A stretch of 46,242 nt of DNA. Source: an uncultured Oscillospiraceae bacterium (GTDB taxonomy: Bacteria; Bacillota; Clostridia; Oscillospirales; Oscillospiraceae). This document shows positions 16,118-25,185 of the stretch, piece after piece. Under the pieces are notes generated by a model. That model was not told the DNA's origin, did no database searches, and was given only the letters and a program-made list of their open reading frames with translations. The stretch is from the NCBI GenBank assembly GCA_934569045.1, contig CAKTJX010000019.1, positions 1 through 46,242 on the forward strand, read 5' to 3'. The position numbers were made by a program, and so were the translations under genes. Positions within the stretch are counted from its first letter, which is position 1. Every line of letters starts with the position of its first letter.

Positions 16118-16152
16118 AAAATGGCGCACCTTGCGGTGCGCCAAATTTTTTA
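16115..16152. terminator. Bidirectional terminator between dacF-like gene and dnaJ
   Basis: TGGCGCACC (16122-16130) and GGTGCGCCA (16135-16143) form a perfect stem, with an A-run before it and a T-run after it, so it can work on both strands. It overlaps the last bases of both convergent genes. Confidence 0.9.
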
Positions 16153-17295
16153 ATCAAACAGCTTATCGAAGAAGCTCCGCCCCTTGGGGGAGTTGTTCTT
16201 CTCCAGGGAGCCGTCCAGCTTGCGCAGCAGCTCCTTTTGCTCTCTGGTGAGCTTGGTGGGGGTTTCTACCACCACGGTGAAGCGGAGGTCGCCCCGGCGG
16301 CGGCTGTTGCCGATTTCGGGGATGCCCTTGTCCCGGATGGTGAATTCCTTGCCGGTCTGGGTGCCCTCCGGGATGGTGTAGCTGACGTTTCCTTCCAGCG
16401 TCGGCACCTGGATTTCCGCGCCCAGGGCCGCCTGGGTGAAGCTGATGGGCACGGCGCAGAGGATATCGTAGCCGTCCCGGACGAAGGTATCGTGGGGCTT
16501 TACCCGAATCTCCACCAGCAGATCGCCGTTGGGCGCGCCGTTGGCGCCGACACAGCCCTCACCCCGGACACGGACGGACTGGCCGTTGTCCACGCCTGCG
16601 GGGATCTTGACCTTGACACGGTTGTTCTTGCGAACCTTGCCCTTGCCCTTACAGGTATTGCAGGGGGTCTTGATGATCTTGCCCCGGCCGCCGCACTGGC
16701 TGCAGGTGGTGGTGGACTGCATCTGCATGCCCATGAAGCTCTGGGTGACCCGCTCCTGGCCGGTGCCGTGGCACCGAGAGCAGGTTTCCACTACGCCGTC
16801 GGCGCTGCCGGTGCCCTTACAGGTAGGACAGTTCTCAATCCGGGGGGCGGTGACCTCCTTCTCGCAGCCGAAGGCGGCCTCTTCAAAGGTCAGCTCCAGC
16901 CGGGCCATGACGTTTTCGCCCCGGCGGGGGGCGTTCTGGCTGGCCCCACGGGAGGAGCCGCCGCCAAAGAAGTCACTGAAAATATCTCCAAAGCCGCCGA
17001 AGTCTCCGAAGCCGCCGCCGCCAAACCCACCGCCGAAGCCGCCGGCATTGGGGTTGAAGTTGGGGTCCACTCCCGCAAAGCCGTAGGAATCGTAGCGGGA
17101 GCGCTTATCGGCATCGGACAGGACCTCGTAGGCCTCGCCAACCTCTTTGAATTTCTCCTCGGCGCTCTTGTCGCCGGGGTTCCGGTCCGGATGGTACTTC
17201 ATGGCCAGCTTTCGGTAGGCCTTTTTTATGTCATCGGCGCTGGCGCTCTTGTCCACACCCAGCACCTCGTAGTAATCACGCTTATTATCTGCCAT
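16150..17295 (-). CDS. dnaJ: Chaperone protein DnaJ
   Basis: A 381-residue Hsp40 that delivers unfolded clients to DnaK and stimulates its ATPase. It has an N-terminal J domain with HPD in [11 protein letters not shown], a Gly/Phe-rich linker with [14 protein letters not shown], a zinc-binding region with four CxxCxGxG repeats ([32 protein letters not shown]), and the C-terminal substrate-binding and dimerisation domains. The start at 17295 follows AAGGTGA and is where the J domain begins. It is the last gene of the hrcA-grpE-dnaK-dnaJ cluster, but a 232-base gap with a repeat element separates it from dnaK. Confidence 0.97.
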   Translation of the reverse strand: MADNKRDYYEVLGVDKSASADDIKKAYRKLAMKYHPDRNPGDKSAEEKFKEVGEAYEVLSDADKRSRYDSYGFAGVDPNFNPNAGGFGGGFGGGGFGDFGGFGDIFSDFFGGGSSRGASQNAPRRGENVMARLELTFEEAAFGCEKEVTAPRIENCPTCKGTGSADGVVETCSRCHGTGQERVTQSFMGMQMQSTTTCSQCGGRGKIIKTPCNTCKGKGKVRKNNRVKVKIPAGVDNGQSVRVRGEGCVGANGAPNGDLLVEIRVKPHDTFVRDGYDILCAVPISFTQAALGAEIQVPTLEGNVSYTIPEGTQTGKEFTIRDKGIPEIGNSRRRGDLRFTVVVETPTKLTREQKELLRKLDGSLEKNNSPKGRSFFDKLFD

Positions 17296-17317
17296 ATGAT
17301 TCACCTTCAACTTGAAA

Positions 17318-17473
17318 GAATTGACAATTGACAATTGACAGTTGACAATTATGGTATCCCTGCGGGATAAAATAAAAAGGATTGTATAGGCTCTTCCCGG
17401 ACAAATACGCTATGTATGTTCCGGGAGCCCGGTTTTTGACAATTGTCAATTGTCAACTGTCAATTGTCAATTC
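17318..17473. repeat. Family A repeat (GACAATT arms) between dnaK and dnaJ
   Basis: The left arm (17318-17350) and right arm (17441-17473) are near-perfect 33-base inverted repeats made of iterated TTGACAA/TTGTCAA units. The inside carries a second palindrome, GGCTCTTCCCGGA...TCCGGGAGCC. Similar elements lie at 28036, 34937 and 37740. It encodes nothing and interrupts the heat-shock operon. Confidence 0.85.
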
Positions 17474-17488
17474 GTATCTTACTGGAAC

Positions 17489-17513
17489 AAGGGGCGGCGT
17501 TTGGCCGCCCCTT
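17489..17513 (-). terminator. Hairpin downstream of dnaK, possible terminator
   Basis: AAGGGGCGGC (17489-17498) and GCCGCCCCTT (17504-17513) form a perfect GC-rich stem 15 bases past the dnaK stop. The T-run after it on the minus strand is weak, so it may act as a partial terminator or 3' processing site that lowers dnaJ relative to dnaK. Confidence 0.55.
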
Positions 17514-17527
17514 TTGGGTTTGCTTGC

Positions 17528-19348
17528 TTAGTCAACGGTCTCGTAGTCCGCGTCAACCACACCGTCGTCGCCGGGCTTATTGCCGCCCTGGGCGCCGGGC
17601 TGATCCTGCTGGGGGCCTGCCTGCTGGTACAGCTTCTCGGAAACCGCGTAGAAGGCCTTCTGGACTTCCTCGGTAGCGGCCTTGATGGCTTCTACATCGG
17701 TGCCCTTGTTGACTTCCTTCAGCTTATCCACAGCGGACTGGATGGAAGCCTTCTCGGAGGCATCAATCTTGTCGCCCAGCTCGCCCAGCGTCTTCTCGGT
17801 CTGATAGACCACCTGGTCGGCGGCGTTGTGCGCGTCAACCTCGTCCTTGCGGGCCTTGTCCTCGGCGGCATACTGCTCTGCCTCGTGCACGGCCTTGTCG
17901 ATGTCTTCCTTGCTCAGGTTGGTGGAAGCGGTGATGGAGATCTGCTGCTCCTTGCCGGTGCCCAGGTCCTTGGCGGAGACCTTCACGATGCCGTTGGCAT
18001 CGATATCGAAGGTAACCTCAATCTGGGGAACGCCACGGGGCGCGGGAGCAATGCCGGTCAGCTGGAAGCGGCCCAGGGTCTTGTTGCCCGCAGCCATTTC
18101 CCGCTCGCCCTGCAGCACATGAACCTCTACAGAGGTCTGACCGTCCGCAGCGGTGGAGAAGATCTGGCTCTTGTGGGTAGGAATGGTGGTGTTCCGGTCG
18201 ATCAGCTTGGTGAACACGCCGCCCATGGTCTCAATGCCCAGGGACAGGGGGGTAACATCCAGCAGCAGGATATCCTGCACATCGCCGGTGAGCACGCCGC
18301 CCTGAATGGCGGCGCCAACGGCCACACACTCATCGGGGTTGATGCCCTTGAAGCCTTCGTTGCCGGTGATCTTCTTCACGGCTTCCTGCACGGCGGGGAT
18401 ACGGGTAGAACCGCCAACCAGCAGGACCTTGTGCAGATCGGAGGCGGACAGGCCGGCATCGGACATAGCCTGACGGACAGGCTTCATGGTGCGCTCCACC
18501 AGATCGGCGGTGAGCTCATTGAACTTCGCCCGGGACAGGGTCACGTCCAGATGCTTGGGGCCGGTGGCGTCAGCGGTGATATAAGGCAGGTTGATGTTGG
18601 TGGAAACCACGCCGGACAGCTCAATCTTGGCCTTCTCGGCGGCTTCCTTCAGACGCTGCATGGCGACCTTGTCGCCGGACAGATCGATGCCCTCGGCCTT
18701 CTTGAACTCGGCAACCAGGTAATCCATGATTCTCTGGTCGAAGTCGTCGCCGCCCAGGTGGGTGTCACCGGCGGTAGCCAGAACTTCAATGACACCGTCG
18801 CCAATGTCCAGGATGGACACATCGAAGGTGCCGCCGCCCAGATCGTAAACCATGATCTTCTGCTCGGATTCCTTATCCAGGCCGTAGGCCAGAGCGGCCG
18901 CGGTGGGCTCGTTGATGATCCGCTTTACATCCAGACCGGCGATCTTGCCGGCGTCCTTGGTGGCCTGACGCTGGGCGTCGCTGAAGTAAGCGGGCACGGT
19001 GATCACAGCCTCGGTGACGGGCTGGCCCAGGTAAGCCTCGGCATCTGTCTTCAGCTTCTGCAGGATCATGGCGCTGATCTCCTGGGGGGTGTAGCTCTTG
19101 CCGTTCAGGGTGACATGGTAATCCTCGCCCATGTGACGCTTGATGGAAGAGACGGTGCGGTCCGCGTTGGTTACAGCCTGGCGCTTTGCCACCTGGCCGA
19201 CCATACGCTCACCGGTCTTGGAGAATGCCACCACAGAGGGGGTGGTGCGGTTGCCTTCCGCGTTGGGGATGACGACGGGCTCGCCGCCTTCCAGAACGGC
19301 AACACAGGAATTGGTAGTACCAAGGTCAATACCGATAATCTTAGACAT
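17528..19348 (-). CDS. dnaK: Chaperone protein DnaK (Hsp70)
   Basis: A 606-residue Hsp70. The N-terminal ATPase domain has [13 protein letters not shown] at the start, the phosphate-binding [12 protein letters not shown] and the [11 protein letters not shown] adenosine motif. The linker and substrate-binding domain follow ([11 protein letters not shown] and onwards), with a helical lid and a Gln/Gly-rich tail ending in DADYETVD. The protein folds and protects clients with DnaJ and GrpE. It starts with a normal GGAGG site 104 bases after grpE; the gap holds a CATCGGC/GCCGATG hairpin (19424-19442) that may be an mRNA processing site. Confidence 0.98.
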   Translation of the reverse strand: MSKIIGIDLGTTNSCVAVLEGGEPVVIPNAEGNRTTPSVVAFSKTGERMVGQVAKRQAVTNADRTVSSIKRHMGEDYHVTLNGKSYTPQEISAMILQKLKTDAEAYLGQPVTEAVITVPAYFSDAQRQATKDAGKIAGLDVKRIINEPTAAALAYGLDKESEQKIMVYDLGGGTFDVSILDIGDGVIEVLATAGDTHLGGDDFDQRIMDYLVAEFKKAEGIDLSGDKVAMQRLKEAAEKAKIELSGVVSTNINLPYITADATGPKHLDVTLSRAKFNELTADLVERTMKPVRQAMSDAGLSASDLHKVLLVGGSTRIPAVQEAVKKITGNEGFKGINPDECVAVGAAIQGGVLTGDVQDILLLDVTPLSLGIETMGGVFTKLIDRNTTIPTHKSQIFSTAADGQTSVEVHVLQGEREMAAGNKTLGRFQLTGIAPAPRGVPQIEVTFDIDANGIVKVSAKDLGTGKEQQISITASTNLSKEDIDKAVHEAEQYAAEDKARKDEVDAHNAADQVVYQTEKTLGELGDKIDASEKASIQSAVDKLKEVNKGTDVEAIKAATEEVQKAFYAVSEKLYQQAGPQQDQPGAQGGNKPGDDGVVDADYETVD

Positions 19349-19452
19349 AATGTTTTTCCTCCTATATATTCAGCAAAAGAATTTACGTTTTCAAATCCGC
19401 CAGCCCTTGCACGGGGCGGGGACGCATCGGCCTGCGCCGATGTCGGGAATTT

Positions 19453-19998
19453 TTAATTCGCAACCTGAACCATTGCGAAACGGACGATTTTCTCGCCCAC
19501 CTTAAAGCCCTTCTGGAACACCTGAGAGACTACATTCTCACCCAGGCTCTCATCCTCCGTGTGCATCACGGCATTGTGGAGGTTGGGATCGAAGCTGTCG
19601 CCGGGGGCTCCGAAGATCTCCACGCCCAGGCCGGTGAAAATCTTGACCAACTCGTTCATGGTGAGCTCCACGCCCTTCTTGTAGGCGGCATCCTCGGTGG
19701 GCTGGTTCAGGGCCCGTTCCAGATTGTCGTATATGGGAAGCAGCTTCACGATGGCGTCTGCCTTGCCGTTGCCGTAGGACTGCTCTTTTTCCTTCACGGT
19801 GCGTTTCCGGAAATTGTCATATTCCGCGGCCAGCCGCAGGAGGCTGTCGTGCTCTGCGTTGTACTTTTCTTCAAAGGGATTGGTTTCCGGTGCCTCCGCT
19901 TCCGCTGCCTTGGGTTCCTCCTGGGGCGCTTCCACGTTTTCCTCGGGGATCAGTTCCTCTGTGGTCTCGGGCTGCTTCTTATCTTCCTTCTTGGCCAC
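19453..19998 (-). CDS. grpE: Nucleotide exchange factor GrpE
   Basis: A 181-residue protein that releases ADP from DnaK. The N-terminal about 45 residues are acidic and disordered. A long helical coiled-coil region follows (around EYDNFRKRTVKEKEQ), and then the C-terminal beta domain with the family signature around VGEKIVRFAMVQVAN. The start codon is GTG (19998). Its GGAGG site lies within the last codons of hrcA, which ends two bases upstream, so translation is probably coupled. Confidence 0.96.
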   Translation of the reverse strand: MAKKEDKKQPETTEELIPEENVEAPQEEPKAAEAEAPETNPFEEKYNAEHDSLLRLAAEYDNFRKRTVKEKEQSYGNGKADAIVKLLPIYDNLERALNQPTEDAAYKKGVELTMNELVKIFTGLGVEIFGAPGDSFDPNLHNAVMHTEDESLGENVVSQVFQKGFKVGEKIVRFAMVQVAN

Positions 19999-20000
19999 TT

Positions 20001-21080
20001 CTATACCTCCTTAGATTCTTCAGCGCCCGGGTCTCCCTGGGGCAGCTGTTTGGTTTCTGGTTTGGCGAAGGCCTTGCTCAGGCTCTCGGCAAAATAGCTG
20101 AGGCGGGCCGTTACCTTTGCGTAATCCATCCGGGTGGGGCCGACCACACCGATCATACCCTGCATCCCGTCGCCAATGTCAAACTTGGTCATGACCACGC
20201 TGGTGTCCTTCAGCTCCTGGGCCACGTTCTCCGGGCCAACCAGGATTTTCGTCCCGTTCTCGCTCTGCATAATGGCGGGCAGGTTACTCAAGGTATCCTC
20301 ATCGATGGATTCCAGCACCTTCTGGGCTTTGTCCACATCCCGGTACTCGGGAAGCCCCAGAAGCCTTGCCTGACCGGCAACGGCTACATTGGTAGAGGCC
20401 TTCCTGCTGAGCACCTCCGTGGCAAAGTCCACGATGATGGGCACCAGGGAAGCCGCCTTTCCGGCGGAACGCATGACCTTGTCCAGCAGCGCCTGGGTGA
20501 AGCGCTCCGGGGGAAGCTCCGTCATGGCGGTATTCAGCAGGGCCCCCAGCAGCTTCAGATCGCTCTCCTCCACGGAAACGGGAAGCTTGATGAGCTTGTT
20601 GAATACCTCGTCATTGCTGAGCATCACCACCAGGATGAAGCTGCCCTGCCCGGCGAGAATCAGATCGAACCGGGATACGGTGACTGACGCGCTGCGGGAG
20701 GCTGCGGTAATGGCCGGAAGATCGGTAGCCTGGGATACCAGTTTTGCCACCTTTTCCACCAGCTTATCCACACGCTGGACTTTTTCTTCAATGGCGTTGT
20801 GAATGGATTTGGTTTCATCTACACTCAGACGGTAGTCCATCATCAGCTCATCTACATACAGCCGGTAGCCCGCCGCGGACGGAACCCGTCCGGCGCTGGT
20901 ATGGGGCTGCTCCAGATAGCCCATGGCGGTTAAGTCCGCCATTTCGTTGCGGATGGTGGCGGAGGAATAGTTCATGTCCGGCAGCTCCGTAATCGCCTTG
21001 GAGCCAACAGGCTCGGCGGTACGGATATAAAGGTCAACCACACTGCGCAGGACCTTCTTTTTCCGCTCGGTCAATTCCAT
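20001..21080 (-). CDS. hrcA: Heat-inducible transcription repressor HrcA
   Basis: A 359-residue repressor that binds CIRCE in the absence of heat stress and depends on GroE for activity in other Firmicutes. It has an N-terminal winged helix (MELTERKKKVLRSVVDLYI, then AEPVGSKAITE and SSATIRNEMADLTAMGYLEQPHTSAGRVPS in sequence), a GAF-like middle and an inserted dimerising region. Its own promoter carries the CIRCE element, so it represses itself and the grpE-dnaK-dnaJ genes behind it. Confidence 0.97.
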   Translation of the reverse strand: MELTERKKKVLRSVVDLYIRTAEPVGSKAITELPDMNYSSATIRNEMADLTAMGYLEQPHTSAGRVPSAAGYRLYVDELMMDYRLSVDETKSIHNAIEEKVQRVDKLVEKVAKLVSQATDLPAITAASRSASVTVSRFDLILAGQGSFILVVMLSNDEVFNKLIKLPVSVEESDLKLLGALLNTAMTELPPERFTQALLDKVMRSAGKAASLVPIIVDFATEVLSRKASTNVAVAGQARLLGLPEYRDVDKAQKVLESIDEDTLSNLPAIMQSENGTKILVGPENVAQELKDTSVVMTKFDIGDGMQGMIGVVGPTRMDYAKVTARLSYFAESLSKAFAKPETKQLPQGDPGAEESKEV

Positions 21081-21092
21081 CTCATTTCCTCC

Positions 21093-21119
21093 TTAGCACT
21101 CCATCTCCTTGAGTGCTAA
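21093..21119. promoter_or_regulatory. CIRCE operator (HrcA binding site)
   Basis: TTAGCACTC (21093-21101), nine bases, GAGTGCTAA (21111-21119): an exact match to the CIRCE consensus. It lies between the -10 box and the hrcA start, where bound HrcA would block transcription. Confidence 0.98.
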
Positions 21120-21123
21120 GCAA

Positions 21124-21152
21124 ACTATACTACAGAGTGCCAAAAATGTCAA
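21124..21152 (-). promoter_or_regulatory. Promoter of the hrcA-grpE-dnaK operon
   Basis: On the minus strand TTGACA (21147-21152), a 17-base spacer and TATAGT (21124-21129). CIRCE begins five bases downstream of the -10 box, over the expected start point. Confidence 0.92.
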
Positions 21153-21257
21153 GGGGGTGGGATATGAACTATTTTTGAATTTTGGAAAATGGGAAGGGGT
21201 TGGGGTCAGGTGTGCCTGATGGGAAAGGTAAATTGGGGTTTGTTGAAGTAATTGCGT

Positions 21258-21350
21258 GCCCGGATGAACGTATACCCCCGGAGGGAGACCCCAACCTTCC
21301 CCAAGGGGAAGGTTGGGGCTACCTTTTTTAGGGTATACGTTCAACCGGGC
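21258..21350. repeat. Family B repeat, complete copy
   Basis: A 93-base element. Its ends GCCCGGATGAACGTATACCC (21258-21277) and GGGTATACGTTCAACCGGGC (21331-21350) are inverted repeats with one mismatch. The core is a second palindrome, CCCCAACCTTCCCC/GGGGAAGGTTGGGG. Partial copies lie at 71-120, 12989-13008 and 45984-46030. Confidence 0.85.
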
Positions 21351-21381
21351 ACTCTATCACCTACAAATCCCAATTTCCCGC

Positions 21382-21426
21382 AAAAAACGCCCTCACGCCG
21401 CCGTTTCCGGCAGCTGTGGGGGCGTT
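21382..21426 (-). terminator. Terminator of the pbp2/mre operon or divergent spacer
   Basis: On the minus strand AACGCCCCC...GGGCGTT forms a long stem with an inner GCCGGAAACGGC hairpin and is followed by six T. It is placed 12 bases after the pbp2 stop and closes the maf-mreC-mreD-pbp2 operon. Confidence 0.88.
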
Positions 21427-21437
21427 CTGTTCTTACA

Positions 21438-23576
21438 TCAGCTCAGCTGATTCTCGTAGGTATACACCTCGCTGGCATCCACGGCCTCGAAATAGGCCTT
21501 GAGGATGGGCTCGGCGACGGGGGCCATCCAGGAGCCGTGGGCGGTTTTCTCACCGAAGACGGCAATGGCAATCTCCGGGTTCTCCATGGGGGCGAAGCAC
21601 ACGAAGGCACCGTGGTCAGAGCCGCCGGAGGAGTGCTGGGCTGTACCGGTCTTGGCGCAGACGGTGATCTTGGAGGGCCACTGGGTGTTGTCCTCGTCCT
21701 TGGGACCGCCGAAGCAGTTGGTGGCGGTGCCGCCCATCATGGTGACCACCCGCCGCATGCCGTCTACATAGGTGGCATAGGTGGTGTCGGAAATCTTCAG
21801 CTCGCTGACCACCTCCGGGCTGTTGGAGTAGACCAGCGTCCGGTAGTCAGAGGAGGTGACCCGGTTCAGGAAGGTGGCCTTGTACCGGGTGCCCTGGTTG
21901 GCCAGGGTACTGACGTACACCGCCAGCTGCAGGGGGGTGAATCGGTTCTCGGACTGGCCGATGGCGCAAAGCACCCGGTCGCCGCCGTTCCAGGTGGCAT
22001 CGACACCGGTGTAGGATGCCTTTTTACTTTCCGCGTTGGCCCGCCAGCCCACCTTCTCGGTGAGCTCAATGCCTGTAGGCTCGCCCAGGCCCAGAGCCTT
22101 GGCGGTGTCATCCATCATTTCAATCTTCATCCGGTAGCCCAGCTCGTAGAAGAACAGGTTGCAGGAGACCTTCAGGGCATCCTGGGCAATCAGGTCGCCA
22201 TGGGTGGCCATGCCCTTGGTGCTGGAATAGTACAGGCAGGTGGGATGGAAGCCCGCGAAGTCGTCATGGTTGAAGTAACCGGTATCCTTGATGACCTCCC
22301 CCGCCTGGTAGATGGGGGTGCCGGTTTTATCCACGTTTTCCATGGCGGCAATCAGGGTGCACATCTTATAGGTGGAGCCGGGGGCGTAGGTCGCGCCGAA
22401 GGCACGGTTGAAGAAGGGGTTTAAGTCATCGGAGATGATGTCGTTCCAGTCCTCGTTCATGGTGGCCAGATTAAAGGTGGGGTAGCTGGCGCAGGCCAGA
22501 ATTTCGCCGGTTTTGACCTTCATGACGATAACGGCGGCACCCTGGGCATCCAGGCCGTTGTGCTCACTGACATCGGTATTGATCTCCGGGTCCGTGATCT
22601 GCTTCATCCGCTCCGCCAGAGCGTCCTCGGCCACTTTTTGCAGGCTGATGTCAATGGTGGTCTCCACGTTGTTGCCGGCCACCGGCTCCTTGCCGGTGAT
22701 GTAGGCCTGGGAGACGATGGTGCCCTCTTTGGTAACCTTGTCCAGACGCTGGCCGTCAATGCCGTGGAGGTACTCCTCAAAGGCCTCCTCAAAGCCGGAC
22801 TGGCCGATCTGGGCATCCATGGCGTAGCCCTGGCTCTTGTACTTGGCCCAGTCGGTGTCGTCCATACCGCCCATGTAGCCCAGAATGTGGGCCGCGTAGC
22901 TGGTGTGGTACTCCCGGACGGTGGAGGATTCCACCATCAGGCCGGGGGTGTTCAGCTCCAGCAGCGCCGCCAGGTTTTCACTGTCCACGTCGGAAATGAA
23001 GACGTAGCTGGGCAGGTTGGTCACGCCGCGCAGGTCAAATTCGTACCGCAGGCCGATGACGGCCCGGGCCTCTTCCTCGGTCCAGGTCTCTGGCAGATCG
23101 TAGAGCTCCCGCATTTTCTCAATCAGCAGCGGGGCTGTGATATCCGGGTCCCAGCTGCGGTCTACCATGTAGCTCTGGAAATAGCCCTGCCAGGCGGTGG
23201 AATACTCGCTGAGGGTGTACTCAAAGGGCCGGGTCTGGGTGATGGGCAGGTGATCCTGGTGCTCCACCCCCAGCTCCTCGCACTTTTTCAGCAGGGTATA
23301 CAGGTATTCATTGCGGTTATCTGCGGATTTGATAACGAAATGGTTGAAAACCAGGTCATAGCTGGCCCGGTTGCCTACCAGAACCTTGCCGTTCCGGTCC
23401 AGAATATCGCCTCTGGCGGCCCGGACGGTGGTAACGGTGGAATAGAGCGTGGTATTGTCGGTGTTGCCGTCGGTGTCGATGATTTGCAGCTTAAACAGCC
23501 GCATGGCATACAGCACCATAACCAGGCTGAACAGGCCCAGCAGCACACCCGCGCGAAATTTGCTTACTCGTTCCAT
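21438..23576 (-). CDS. mrdA: Penicillin-binding protein 2, elongation transpeptidase
   Basis: A 712-residue class B PBP of the PBP2/MrdA type that cross-links peptidoglycan during lateral growth. It has one N-terminal membrane anchor (about residues 8-27), a pedestal domain, then the transpeptidase with nucleophile motif PGSTYK (SxxK), SCN (SxN) and AKTGTAQ (KTG). Insertions around GYMGGMDDTDWAKYKSQG are typical of Clostridia. It overlaps mreD by 13 bases and comes last in the cluster, as expected for the rod-shape module. The GGAGG site is inside the mreD end. Confidence 0.93.
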   Translation of the reverse strand: MERVSKFRAGVLLGLFSLVMVLYAMRLFKLQIIDTDGNTDNTTLYSTVTTVRAARGDILDRNGKVLVGNRASYDLVFNHFVIKSADNRNEYLYTLLKKCEELGVEHQDHLPITQTRPFEYTLSEYSTAWQGYFQSYMVDRSWDPDITAPLLIEKMRELYDLPETWTEEEARAVIGLRYEFDLRGVTNLPSYVFISDVDSENLAALLELNTPGLMVESSTVREYHTSYAAHILGYMGGMDDTDWAKYKSQGYAMDAQIGQSGFEEAFEEYLHGIDGQRLDKVTKEGTIVSQAYITGKEPVAGNNVETTIDISLQKVAEDALAERMKQITDPEINTDVSEHNGLDAQGAAVIVMKVKTGEILACASYPTFNLATMNEDWNDIISDDLNPFFNRAFGATYAPGSTYKMCTLIAAMENVDKTGTPIYQAGEVIKDTGYFNHDDFAGFHPTCLYYSSTKGMATHGDLIAQDALKVSCNLFFYELGYRMKIEMMDDTAKALGLGEPTGIELTEKVGWRANAESKKASYTGVDATWNGGDRVLCAIGQSENRFTPLQLAVYVSTLANQGTRYKATFLNRVTSSDYRTLVYSNSPEVVSELKISDTTYATYVDGMRRVVTMMGGTATNCFGGPKDEDNTQWPSKITVCAKTGTAQHSSGGSDHGAFVCFAPMENPEIAIAVFGEKTAHGSWMAPVAEPILKAYFEAVDASEVYTYENQLS

Positions 23577-24259
23577 ACATGACCTCCAATGCAGCCGATT
23601 TTGTAGATAAGCTGATACAGCGGAATCATCACAAGAATGGAATAGAGCGCTGTCAGCAGGAAATAGGAGAGCCGGTCCCAGCGAGTCAGCCCTAAGAAAA
23701 TGGCCGTGCCGTAAAGACCCATCTCATAGATAAACATGGCAATGGCGCTGCACAGGATCATGGAGCCGGTGCTCCGCCGCCAGAATTTCTGACGGAACAG
23801 ACCGCACAGCAGCGCGGGGATGGTGAGCAGGGCCACACAGTAGGCCCCGGGGGCAGAGCCGGAGAAAAAGTACACCACACCGGCGATGAGGGCGAAGATG
23901 CTCCCCGTTTCGGTGCCCTCCAGCAGGGCAATCAGCAGGATTGCCGCCACCGGCAGGTTGGTGGTTGCTCCGAAGAGGTGAATCCGGCTCATAATGCAGT
24001 CCTGGATCACCAGGGCCAGGACGCAGGTCAGGATCAGCAGGCAATAGCGCAGCAGATTCATCCGCTGCTGCCGGGTGAAATGCAGGGATTTGACCAGAGG
24101 ATTCTCCGACCGGTCCGGGCGGAACTCGGCACGGGATGCCTGAATTTTATCAATGGTGTCCACCAGCCAGCGGGCAAAGGCGTTGCCCTTTTTCCGTCTG
24201 CGGCGACGGCGGCGGGGGGACGGCGGCGCGGGCCGCTTCTTCTTTTGTTGTTCTGCCAT
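23564..24259 (-). CDS. mreD: Rod shape-determining protein MreD
   Basis: A 231-residue membrane protein of the elongasome. The N-terminal 60-70 residues are cytosolic, very basic and unusual for MreD (KKKRPAPPSPRRRRRRRKKG), with a phosphate-binding-like Arg tract. About five to six membrane segments follow. Assignment rests on topology, the typical ILLIALLEGTETGSIFALIAG stretch read in parts, and its position between mreC and pbp2. It starts eight bases after the mreC stop. The basic extension adds about 60 residues to the common length near 165-175. Confidence 0.85.
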   Translation of the reverse strand: MAEQQKKKRPAPPSPRRRRRRRKKGNAFARWLVDTIDKIQASRAEFRPDRSENPLVKSLHFTRQQRMNLLRYCLLILTCVLALVIQDCIMSRIHLFGATTNLPVAAILLIALLEGTETGSIFALIAGVVYFFSGSAPGAYCVALLTIPALLCGLFRQKFWRRSTGSMILCSAIAMFIYEMGLYGTAIFLGLTRWDRLSYFLLTALYSILVMIPLYQLIYKIGCIGGHVWNE

Positions 24260-24267
24260 AGTCTACC

Positions 24268-25185
24268 TCAGGGCAGCAGGTCGTCGGTGGCAGCGGTGGT
24301 ATCCGCGGTGTCACCGTCGGCGGTGGTGGGGGTGGTAGAGGCAGCGGAGGCATCCGCGTCTGTGGTGTACTGGGTGATGATGAATACCTGCTCCAGAGAG
24401 TCGATGTCCGCGGCGGATTGCAGCAGGGCGTACTTGGCAACGCCGGTGGTCTCAAAGCCCGCGTCCACCACGGAGCCTACGATCAGGCCCCGGGGATACA
24501 CCGTAGAACCGGAGGTAACCACCTGCTGGTTGTTCCGGATGATGGCTGCGGAGGGCAGATAGTTCATCCGCAGCAGCTTTTCATTGCCCTTGAGATAGCC
24601 GCCGGACACCATGCCGTTGTAGCCGGAGTCCGAAATGGTGGAGCTGATTTCCAGGGTGGAGTCCAGCACCGTTTTGACCTGGGCGTAGTTGGGGCCCACC
24701 TGGGTGACCAGGCCCACCACTTCGCCGTTTTCCGTCACGGCACACATGTTCACGTCAATGCCGGAGTTGGTGCCCCGGTTGATGGTGAGCACATTGGTGA
24801 AGTCGGTGGAGCTCCAGCCGATGATATAGGCGTCCACCATCACATAGCTGTCGTGGGTGGTCAGCAGGTTGTTGGCCTTGCGCAGACGCTCGTTTTCACG
24901 GGTGGTGGCGTCAGCCTTTCGGGCCGTGTCCTCCATCTGGGCGATCTGGGCTTTCAGAACCTGATTCTCCGCCTCCAGGGCCTCGTATTTGAACATATAG
25001 CTGTAGTACCGCTCCACCGTATTGGTGAAGCTGGTGGCCGCCCTGCGGAAGGGGGTCAGGGCCCCCTGGATCAGCAGATCCGGCAGACTCTGGTTGGTCA
25101 GGCCCGCCAGAACGGACAGGCCCGCGGTGATCAGCACCGCCAGCACCAGAATGATGCGAAGCTTGGTATTAAAAAGCTGTTTCAT
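24268..25185 (-). CDS. mreC: Rod shape-determining protein MreC
   Basis: A 305-residue protein with one N-terminal membrane helix (about residues 9-27), a coiled-coil (about 65-105) and the periplasm-side beta domain carrying VNRGTNSGIDVNM-like and YPRGLIVGSV motifs of MreC. It links PBP2 and MreD to the cytoskeleton. The C-terminal tail after about residue 280 is low-complexity Thr/Ala/Asp. It follows maf directly: the start lies inside the GGAGGCGTAA that ends maf. No mreB gene is next to it. Confidence 0.93.
   Translation of the reverse strand: MKQLFNTKLRIILVLAVLITAGLSVLAGLTNQSLPDLLIQGALTPFRRAATSFTNTVERYYSYMFKYEALEAENQVLKAQIAQMEDTARKADATTRENERLRKANNLLTTHDSYVMVDAYIIGWSSTDFTNVLTINRGTNSGIDVNMCAVTENGEVVGLVTQVGPNYAQVKTVLDSTLEISSTISDSGYNGMVSGGYLKGNEKLLRMNYLPSAAIIRNNQQVVTSGSTVYPRGLIVGSVVDAGFETTGVAKYALLQSAADIDSLEQVFIITQYTTDADASAASTTPTTADGDTADTTAATDDLLP

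Noticed and set aside
17450..19456. A 668-codon open frame on the plus strand opposite dnaK
   Set aside because: DnaK on the minus strand is unmistakable. The frame starts in a repeat and has no motifs.
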